Shown here: one piece after another, positions 5,714 through 10,638 of the stretch
Layout: each line of letters opens with the position of its first letter
How positions within the stretch are numbered: position 1 is the stretch's first letter
Origin: a virus
DNA length: 25,058 nt
IMG/VR virus record: IMGVR_UViG_3300013233_000315
Coordinates: 1 to 25,058 of that record
Direction: 5' to 3' (one strand)
Translations under genes and position numbers: made by a program
Notes under the pieces: model-generated
What the model saw: the letters and a program-made list of their open reading frames with translations, nothing else
The model's database searches: none
Told to the model about the DNA's origin: nothing

Positions 5714-6522
5714 AAGGCGTATGCCGTTTTTGCGGGCTTGAGGGGCGCGGAATGCCCTTCTACAAATGGGTCAAACCAACCTTCACGGATTGGGATAAGC
5801 TGCAACCCGGAAGCGTGGCCTGCGATGAGTGCCTGTTTTGGTTCAATGAGCGGTCAGAAGAGCTGGCCCAACGCGTTGGCAAGGAGAAACCACAACGAAT
5901 GCGCAACTACTCCCATTTCATCAAGGACGGGGAATGGACACCTTTATCGAAGGGGGACAAGGCACGCATGGCCAAAATGCTATTATCCACACCATTCCCT
6001 GAACTTGCGGCTATCGCCGTAAGCGGCCAGAAGCACATCGTTTTCCGCGCACCCCGCAACGCTCCGGGGCAAGCGTCCGGATGGGTACAAGTAGAGGAGC
6101 ATTCTGTTTTTGTGGAGCCGGAGAAGTTGTGCGCGTTGCTTGATGCGATCGAGGAACTTTACAAAGTGTTCTCGAAAGGAGAGATAGAAAGGGGGGATTA
6201 TGCAGCGTATCGCATACTGAAACTTGGTATAGAGCGTTGGCAAGAATTGGAGTCGCAATTGCGCACAGAACGAGGCGGACAGTTGTTTGGTCTGGCCTTG
6301 TTCTTGGCGCAGAAGAGAGGGGAGCATGGAAACGACAAAGGAAACAGTGAGCGAGCTGCTCACACTGATATGGCGGGGGGTACCGGCGGATTACAAGAGC
6401 AAGTACCGGACGACCATCTGGAATCAGTTCGAGAACGAGATACGCAGCGCGGCCTACACCAACAATCTGGGCAAGTTCGTCAACTCGATCTGTTTGAAAT
6501 TGCAGGCGACGATAGGACGTAA
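5710..6522 (+). CDS. csf1: Csf1, type IV-B CRISPR large/zinc-finger subunit
   Basis: A 270-residue protein. The N-terminal zinc finger is formed by Cys5/Cys8 (CRFC) and Cys38/Cys41 (CDEC), the hallmark of Csf1. It is followed by the aromatic stretch MPFYKWVKPTFTDW and a helical body up to about residue 203. Csf1 is the Cas8-like subunit of type IV complexes, expected to cap the crRNA 5' end of the Csf complex. ATG 5710 is chosen because it overlaps the upstream stop (ATGA); the frame is open further upstream only inside the zinc-finger gene. The last 65 residues, from about 206, overlap the cas11 gene in another frame and are low-complexity and polar, so the folded protein may end near residue 205. 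Confidence 0.75.
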   Translation: MKGVCRFCGLEGRGMPFYKWVKPTFTDWDKLQPGSVACDECLFWFNERSEELAQRVGKEKPQRMRNYSHFIKDGEWTPLSKGDKARMAKMLLSTPFPELAAIAVSGQKHIVFRAPRNAPGQASGWVQVEEHSVFVEPEKLCALLDAIEELYKVFSKGEIERGDYAAYRILKLGIERWQELESQLRTERGGQLFGLALFLAQKRGEHGNDKGNSERAAHTDMAGGTGGLQEQVPDDHLESVRERDTQRGLHQQSGQVRQLDLFEIAGDDRT

Positions 6523-6712
6523 GGCCGAGGAACGGGAACGCGCGGAGGCTTTGCTCAATCAGCTTGACGACCGGAGAGCGCTAAAACTCTTGCGTGACGA
6601 AACCACGTTGCTTGTGCTTATGGTTCGGGTGGCGAACCAGGAACGGCAAGCGGAATGGGAACGGCGCGTGAAGGAAGCGGATGCATTAGGACTATTCGAG
6701 GGAGGAGAGTAA
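6326..6712 (+). CDS. cas11: Cas11-type small subunit of type IV-B
   Basis: 128 residues, entirely helical and charged, with no cysteine zinc site. It lies between csf1 and csf2, the place of the small subunit in type IV-B loci. ATG 6326 has a good AGAGAGGGGAGC ribosome binding site upstream; codons from 6287 are unlikely to be used. The gene begins 197 bases before the end of csf1 in a different frame. Cas11 subunits line the belly of class 1 effector complexes and contact the target strand. The identification rests mainly on position, size and predicted all-helical make-up, because these subunits are poorly conserved. It ends one base before csf2, with GGAGGAG serving as the csf2 ribosome binding site. 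Confidence 0.7.
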   Translation: METTKETVSELLTLIWRGVPADYKSKYRTTIWNQFENEIRSAAYTNNLGKFVNSICLKLQATIGRKAEERERAEALLNQLDDRRALKLLRDETTLLVLMVRVANQERQAEWERRVKEADALGLFEGGE

Positions 6713-6713
6713 G

Positions 6714-7688
6714 ATGCACACGTACATTTTTGAAGGGGTCGTGACGGCCCTATCTAGTATCTCGCACATCGGGGAAACGCATGGCGTCAACGCCCGCCTG
6801 AAGCGGGAGAAGTTTGTGCAGCCGGATGGGTCAGTTGAGGAAGTCCCCACCATCTCCGGCAACTCGCTGCGAGGCATTTTGCGCGATCGAGGCATGTTGC
6901 ACATGCTGCGAGCGCTGGGATACGGCGTAAACGAGGAAACCGGAGAAGTGCAGGGCCTGTCATTGGCCGCATTCTATTTTCTGTTTTCCGGCGGCGCATT
7001 GACAAGCACGGCGGGGCATGGACTGGACGTGGACAAGGCGCGCAAGTGGCGGGAGCTTATCCCGTTGGTGGCTTTGTTCGGGGGTGCAATGGGGAACCAG
7101 ATCATGCCGGGCAAAGCAAAGATCGGCAAAGTCATCCCCATCTGCCAGGAGACGGCGCACCTTCTGCCGGATCGGTTTGTCAATATCCAATTGGAGAGTG
7201 TCTGGAACCTGTGTCAAGAGGAGGCCTACACGCGCCGCGATGATGAAAAGAACGAGAACCTACGAAAACTTATCGCCCCCAAGGTGCGAGCGCTGCTAGA
7301 GGCAAAGGCCAAAGACCAGCGCAAGAAAGCCGGCACAAAAGACGATATTGCGGGCAAGACCGGCCAGAAACAGCAAATGCGCTACTACGTGGAGACGATA
7401 GCGGCGGGGGCGCAATTGTACTGGGAGATTGTGCTCGATGATGTGGCAGAGTTGGAATTTGAGGCATTCTGTGCTACACTGGCGGAGTTCGCACGGTTCC
7501 CATATATCGGGGGTAAAAGTGGGGTTGGCCACGGCAAAGTGGACATCAAGTTTGACAAGTGGATCGAGATCAACCCACGTATTGCCCCGACCGGCCGTGA
7601 ATTGAATTTCTCGCTGGGCACGAAGTACCAGTCGCACTTGAAGGAGCATGGCGACGAGATTCGGGAGCTGATCGATGGCCTATCGTGA
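6714..7688 (+). CDS. csf2: Csf2, Cas7-type backbone subunit of type IV
   Basis: A 324-residue RAMP protein. It starts with a beta strand (YIFEGVVTALSSISHIGE), then the RAMP signature ISGNSLRGILRDRG (residues 47-60) where strand meets helix. A helical thumb-like insertion containing FLFSGGAL and the aromatic-free glycine run ALFGGAMGN (120-128) follows. Next come a charged, Lys-rich helical insertion (about 171-220), a core strand (MRYYVETIAAGAQLYWEIVL) and the Gly-rich loop YIGGKSGVGHGKV (264-276). Csf2 polymerises along the guide RNA as the backbone. The Csf2 call is based on these motifs together with the adjacent Csf3. A strong ribosome binding site (GGAGGAG) suggests high relative expression, as a multi-copy subunit needs. 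It overlaps csf3 by 14 bases. Confidence 0.85.
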   Translation: MHTYIFEGVVTALSSISHIGETHGVNARLKREKFVQPDGSVEEVPTISGNSLRGILRDRGMLHMLRALGYGVNEETGEVQGLSLAAFYFLFSGGALTSTAGHGLDVDKARKWRELIPLVALFGGAMGNQIMPGKAKIGKVIPICQETAHLLPDRFVNIQLESVWNLCQEEAYTRRDDEKNENLRKLIAPKVRALLEAKAKDQRKKAGTKDDIAGKTGQKQQMRYYVETIAAGAQLYWEIVLDDVAELEFEAFCATLAEFARFPYIGGKSGVGHGKVDIKFDKWIEINPRIAPTGRELNFSLGTKYQSHLKEHGDEIRELIDGLS

Positions 7689-8385
7689 CCGGTACAATCT
7701 GGAGTCGTTACGTATCACGGCATTCTTGCGAACACCGGTAGTGTCGGACAAATGGCTCCCGTTAGACGGGATTCTGCTCTACCAGGCACACCGCGACAAA
7801 TGCGGGCCGCAAGATTTTACTGTTCCTGGTGCATATAGTAGCCCAGCGCAAGTATCCACTTTGCCGCTGGACATTGCCCATCCTGGCCGGCGAATTTGGT
7901 ATTATCGATGCTCGTGGGCACAATGGCCCGAGCATGTCGTGGAGGGTACGGACTATTGGAACAAGCGATTTGACTCTCACTTGGCGAGTCTCGTAGATTT
8001 CCGTGGTCGGCGCGGCAAGGTGATTATAGAACGAGGCAAGTATAAAGCCTATCGCATGAAGATATTTTACCGCTCAGCATTATGGGTACGCTGGTATGCA
8101 GTCGGCGACAAGGAAGAGATTGGCTATCTTCTGTCGACCGTAACGCACATTGGTAAGAAGAGCGTGCAGGGTTGGGGGCGTGTCTACCGATGGGAAGTGC
8201 GCAAGTGGAAATACGACTGGAGCGTTTGGAAAGATGATCAGCTGATGCGAGGCATACCGATGGAGGCATTGGTGAAGGAGCGTGTTGGTAAACAAGTTCC
8301 TGTTGACTTGAAGCTTGGCAATTATGGGGTACGGCCCTCATACTGGAAAAAGAGCAACCAGATGGACTTAGTGATGCCAGCATGA
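7675..8385 (+). CDS. csf3: Csf3, Cas5-type subunit of type IV
   Basis: A 236-residue RAMP protein. The N-terminal block LRITAFLRTPVVSDKWLPLDGILLY (in two pieces about residues 12-36) is the pattern I associate with Csf3: a beta strand followed by the LPLDGIL helix start. A Gly-rich loop near residues 158-170 (HIGKKSVQGWGRV) is the RAMP signature. Many Trp and Tyr residues lie between (for example WYYRCSWAQW). Csf3 is expected to hold the 5' handle of the guide together with Csf1. ATG 7675 lies inside the end of csf2, preceded by GGGAG, and its stop overlaps the CysH-like gene (ATGA). GC is about 42-50% on two counted lines, among the lowest in the operon. Confidence 0.85.
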   Translation: MAYRDRYNLESLRITAFLRTPVVSDKWLPLDGILLYQAHRDKCGPQDFTVPGAYSSPAQVSTLPLDIAHPGRRIWYYRCSWAQWPEHVVEGTDYWNKRFDSHLASLVDFRGRRGKVIIERGKYKAYRMKIFYRSALWVRWYAVGDKEEIGYLLSTVTHIGKKSVQGWGRVYRWEVRKWKYDWSVWKDDQLMRGIPMEALVKERVGKQVPVDLKLGNYGVRPSYWKKSNQMDLVMPA

Positions 8386-9113
8386 AGCGTGAAATCGCGT
8401 TGTTACATGCGCGAATGAGAACGCATCATTCACGTGTTGCCTCTGCCAAACGTATCATTGTGGAAGCACTGGATGTGTGCCCAACCTGGTATGTCGGGTT
8501 TTCGGGCGGCAAGGATAGTACTGTGGTAGCTGATTTGGTGCTGGGTTTATCACCTAGTGCCAACTTGCTCTATGGCGATGAGGAGTGGTTGTTGCCGGAA
8601 AGTTCCGCGTATTTTGAGCGAGTGTCCCAGAAATATGGTGCGCAGTTTCATCACATCAAGGCCGCTGACGAACACACCCCGTGGTTCCGGACTTGGCAGG
8701 ATGACCCTGATGCCATTCATAGCGACAATGCCTCCGCTGTCTATGCGAGGAGTAAGGGTTGGGGGGGCGCGTTTCTTGGCCTCCGCTCTGAGGAGAGCGC
8801 AGGCCGCAAGATGTATTTGCGCCGGTTCGGAGCGTTGCATTACGCTAAGAGCAACGAGCAGTGGCAATGCAACCCCATCTACAACTGGACATGGCGGGAT
8901 GTGTGGGCGTACATTTACACCAATGACTTGGATTACAATCGCGCTTATGATCGGATGGATAAGATTGGTGTGGAGCCGAAATATCAGCGCATCGGCCCAT
9001 TGGCTGTGGAGCGGGTACTGGGGCGTGGGCAATTGGCGATCCTGAAGCGGGGCTGGCCGGGCTTATTCAATCGGTTTGCGGCCAAGTTCCCCGAAGCGCG
9101 AGCCTACGTCTAA
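8382..9113 (+). CDS. CysH-like PP-loop ATP pyrophosphatase of type IV-B
   Basis: A 243-residue protein of the PAPS reductase/adenine nucleotide alpha-hydrolase superfamily. The PP-loop FSGGKDST is at residues 40-47; GLRSEES (133-139) and CNPIYNWTWRDVWAYI (163-178) are the other conserved blocks. True PAPS reductases end with an ECGxH-type catalytic cysteine, and APS reductases add Fe-S cysteines. Here only Cys33 and Cys163 occur and no such C-terminal motif exists, so assimilatory sulfate reduction is unlikely. Such genes are the known partner of type IV-B csf operons and resemble DndC/phage 3'-PAPS reductase-like proteins. Activation of a substrate by adenylation, perhaps nucleic-acid modification or sulfur transfer, is possible but unproven. 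It overlaps csf3 (ATGA) and abuts the next gene (TAATG). Confidence 0.82.
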   Translation: MKREIALLHARMRTHHSRVASAKRIIVEALDVCPTWYVGFSGGKDSTVVADLVLGLSPSANLLYGDEEWLLPESSAYFERVSQKYGAQFHHIKAADEHTPWFRTWQDDPDAIHSDNASAVYARSKGWGGAFLGLRSEESAGRKMYLRRFGALHYAKSNEQWQCNPIYNWTWRDVWAYIYTNDLDYNRAYDRMDKIGVEPKYQRIGPLAVERVLGRGQLAILKRGWPGLFNRFAAKFPEARAYV

Positions 9114-9490
9114 TGTGGCTCGCGCTAACTCTCGTCGTCACGGCCTACGCCCCCGCCGCCGGCGCAATCAATTGCAACGCCGACTGCTCGGTCACGGCAG
9201 CGGGTGTCCGGCCCGTGGTGGGTGTGGCCGCCTGCCCCCGCGAATGGCCCTTTGGCACGCGATTGGTCGTGCCTGGCTATGGACGCGCGGTGTGTCTGGA
9301 TCACGGGGGAGCGATTGCCGGCCAGCGGATTGACGTGGTCATGGAGACGCGCGAGGAGGCCCTGGCGTGGGGCCGCCGGCGGATAACCGTATTTGTACGA
9401 AAGGAACGCAGACAATGGACGATTGCCCCGAGACACCAACGGAACGCACAGCATTGGCAACGTGGCTTTTGGCGCAGGGCCATCCCTTGA
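9113..9490 (+). CDS. 3D-domain (MltA-fold) protein
   Basis: A 125-residue protein. Residues 8-95 form a 3D domain: VTAYAP at the start, TAAG, a central WPFGTRLVVPG, then the signature DHGGAIAGQRIDV with Asp63 and Asp74, ending AWGRRRITVFV. 3D domains share the double-psi barrel of MltA lytic transglycosylases and occur in cell-wall proteins and phage lysis or virion proteins. Four cysteines (21, 25, 41, 61) suggest disulfides outside the cytoplasm. The short hydrophobic N-terminus (MWLALTLVV) runs straight into the domain, so no classical signal peptide is clear. The start overlaps the stop of the CysH-like gene (TAATG) with no obvious ribosome binding site, so it is probably re-initiated. 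The last 26 residues overlap the next gene in another frame. Confidence 0.75.
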   Translation: MWLALTLVVTAYAPAAGAINCNADCSVTAAGVRPVVGVAACPREWPFGTRLVVPGYGRAVCLDHGGAIAGQRIDVVMETREEALAWGRRRITVFVRKERRQWTIAPRHQRNAQHWQRGFWRRAIP

Positions 9491-9618
9491 CGACGGAAGA
9501 AGTAGCTGGACGGTTGGGTATGAGTGTGTCGGGAGCGTACCGCTTACTGACGCACATGAGCCGTTGGGTGCCGCTGTATTATGATAATGCAGTCAGGGCG
9601 TGGCGTGTGGGGGAATAG
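9415..9618 (+). CDS. Small winged-helix DNA-binding protein
   Basis: 67 residues from ATG 9415 (AAAGGA ribosome binding site). It consists almost entirely of one wHTH: ALATWLLAQGHPLTTEEVAGRLGMSVSGAYRLLTHMSR (in two pieces, about residues 13-50), followed by a wing-like strand (VPLYYDNAVRAWRV). The pattern is that of IclR/MarR-type or phage regulatory wHTH proteins. It overlaps the 3D-domain gene by 76 bases. It lies just before a promoter-like site and a small palindrome, so autoregulation or control of the following operon is a plausible guess. Confidence 0.65.
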   Translation: MDDCPETPTERTALATWLLAQGHPLTTEEVAGRLGMSVSGAYRLLTHMSRWVPLYYDNAVRAWRVGE

Positions 9619-9661
9619 TACTAAGGTACTATTTACTTTTGGGGGGATAATGTGATACAAT
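9617..9661 (+). promoter_or_regulatory. Candidate sigma70-type promoter with small palindrome
   Basis: TTTACT (9632-9637) and TACAAT (9656-9661) are spaced by 18 bases, a reasonable -35/-10 pair. Just upstream is the inverted repeat AGTAC-TAAG-GTACT (9617-9630), which could be an operator. Transcription would start near 9668 and give a leader of about 65 bases before ATG 9732. Confidence 0.4.
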
Positions 9662-9731
9662 GAAGATAAGAAAATCAGAAGGCCTGACCCGTGGTGGGGA
9701 GGGCACAGTAGAAAAGGACGAGGAGGTTGTC

Positions 9732-9929
9732 ATGAAAGGTAAATGCGCGAAGATAGTAGAATATTCAGACACGGTGTTGGCCCGACGCATGTCCGGCGCG
9801 GTATGGTGTGGCAAGCCCGCCACGCATGCGACTGTTGCGGGCAAGTCCCCAACTCCGCTCTCGATTGCGGACGTTGGGCATTTCTATTGCGAAGAGCACG
9901 CCCCCGCCAGCGCGGTGCGTCTGACCTGA
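9732..9929 (+). CDS. Small Cys/His protein, possible zinc binder
   Basis: 65 residues from ATG 9732, which has a strong AGGAGG site 6 bases upstream; an in-frame ATG at 9660 would add 24 residues but lies on the -10 of the candidate promoter. The C-terminal half carries paired ligands: Cys26 and His32 (WCGKPATH), then Cys53 and His56 (YCEEH). This pattern is seen in many small phage and actinobacterial-type zinc proteins of unknown role. It is the last gene before the intrinsic terminator, so it ends the early/middle transcript. Confidence 0.55.
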   Translation: MKGKCAKIVEYSDTVLARRMSGAVWCGKPATHATVAGKSPTPLSIADVGHFYCEEHAPASAVRLT

Positions 9930-9949
9930 CAAGATAAGATAAGCCCCGA

Positions 9950-9972
9950 AGCCCCCGAAAGGGGGCTTTTTT
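9950..9972 (+). terminator. Intrinsic (rho-independent) terminator
   Basis: A perfect 7-bp stem AGCCCCC (9950-9956) and GGGGGCT (9961-9967), with a GAAA tetraloop (9957-9960), is followed by a run of six T. It lies 20 bases after the stop of the preceding gene and separates the early/middle block with the csf operon from the late operon. Confidence 0.92.
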
Positions 9973-9982
9973 GTTGCCCAGA

Positions 9983-10014
9983 TTGCGACCGTCGCAATGG
10001 GTGTGTGGTATAAT
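9983..10014 (+). promoter_or_regulatory. Late-operon promoter with palindromic operator
   Basis: An extended -10 element TG-G-TATAAT (10006-10014) matches consensus fully. Upstream is a perfect 15-bp palindrome TTGCGAC-C-GTCGCAA (9983-9997), whose left half could also serve as a weak, too distant -35. Transcription would start near 10021, about 40 bases before the first late gene. The palindrome is well placed for a repressor or activator. This is the only clear promoter ahead of the long run of lysis, packaging, head and tail genes. Confidence 0.65.
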
Positions 10015-10059
10015 AGGGATAGTTGGACTGTATTTGCATTCATATCTCGGAGGGTGAAC

Positions 10060-10320
10060 ATGCCTACAATGGTGATTGGCGGGATTGCGCTACCGGTGGT
10101 GGTTGCCGCAATCGTGGAGTTGGCGAAGAAGGCGGGGTTCAACAGTGACTACGCACCTTATCTGGCCGGCGTGCTCAGTGTGCTCAGTTATGCAGGGACG
10201 GTGTTCGTGCAATTGATGCCACAATATGAGCAGCCGGCCATTTACGTTGTGCAGGCGTTGGTGGTATTCCTGGCCGCAACCGGATTTTACGAGCGTGCGA
10301 TTAAACCACTGAAACGGTAA
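10060..10320 (+). CDS. Holin-like membrane protein
   Basis: 86 residues from ATG 10060, which has a CGGAGGG site; upstream in-frame codons lie in the promoter. Hydrophobic stretches are at about residues 5-20 (IGGIALPVVVAAIVEL), 33-49 and 62-76, ending in a short basic tail (ERAIKPLKR). Size, membrane segments, basic C-terminus and position as first late gene, directly before an XhlA-like gene, fit a phage holin. No specific holin family is assured. Confidence 0.6.
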   Translation: MPTMVIGGIALPVVVAAIVELAKKAGFNSDYAPYLAGVLSVLSYAGTVFVQLMPQYEQPAIYVVQALVVFLAATGFYERAIKPLKR

Positions 10321-10341
10321 CACCGCAACGAGCGGGGGAAA

Positions 10342-10638
10342 ATGGGAAACAACATCACAGACATGACAGACCGCGAATTGCTGATAGCGCTGAACGAACA
10401 GGTGGCCGCATTATCGCGGAGGCTTGACGAAAACCTGGAGGCCATGAATGGAAGGCTTATCAGAGGGCGGGATCACTTTGAGCGACTGGATGACGTGCTT
10501 GCCGATCACGACAAGCGCTTGAGCAACCTAGAGATATTCCGGCAAGCCGCGACGTGGATGGCAGTAGCCATCGGCGCGTTGGTCGTGGGCCTGCTCTGGG
10601 CCATATTCACAGGGCAGGCGGGAGTGGTGTTCAAGTGA
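10342..10638 (+). CDS. XhlA-like protein (coiled coil plus C-terminal TM)
   Basis: 98 residues. An N-terminal coiled-coil region (about 8-65, with heptad-like NEQVAALSRRLDENLEAM and HDKRLSNLEIF) is followed by one transmembrane helix (WMAVAIGALVVGLLWAIF). This is the layout of haemolysin XhlA-type phage proteins, which act with a holin at the membrane during lysis. It stands immediately after the holin-like gene. Its stop overlaps the GTG start of the methyltransferase gene. A GGGGG-rich site precedes ATG 10342. Confidence 0.65.
   Translation: MGNNITDMTDRELLIALNEQVAALSRRLDENLEAMNGRLIRGRDHFERLDDVLADHDKRLSNLEIFRQAATWMAVAIGALVVGLLWAIFTGQAGVVFK

Larger units (their letters stand above)
5710..9113 (+). 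other. Type IV-B CRISPR-Cas-like operon (csf1-cas11-csf2-csf3-CysH-like)
   Basis: Five co-directional, overlapping or abutting genes encode the set of parts known for subtype IV-B: a zinc-finger Csf1, a small helical Cas11-type subunit, a Cas7-type Csf2, a Cas5-type Csf3 and a CysH-like PP-loop protein. Type IV-A would carry DinG and Cas6; type IV-C would carry a Cas10-like large subunit. None is present here, and the CysH-like gene is the recognised marker of IV-B. No CRISPR array, cas1/cas2, cas3 or other nuclease is found in the window. GC is about 42-55% on counted lines, lower than the zinc-finger gene just upstream. The locus sits among phage genes rather than on a plasmid. Confidence 0.82.

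Noticed and set aside
8382-9113. True PAPS/APS reductase of sulfur assimilation
   Set aside because: No C-terminal ECGxH-type cysteine motif and no Fe-S cysteines; context is csf genes, not sulfur metabolism.
5710-9113. Type IV-A or type III assignment of the RAMP genes
   Set aside because: No DinG, Cas6 or Cas10-type gene is present; Csf1 zinc finger plus CysH-like partner point to IV-B.
9997-10059. Upstream start for the holin-like protein
   Set aside because: The added codons lie across the -10 promoter and before the expected transcript start; ATG 10060 has the ribosome binding site.
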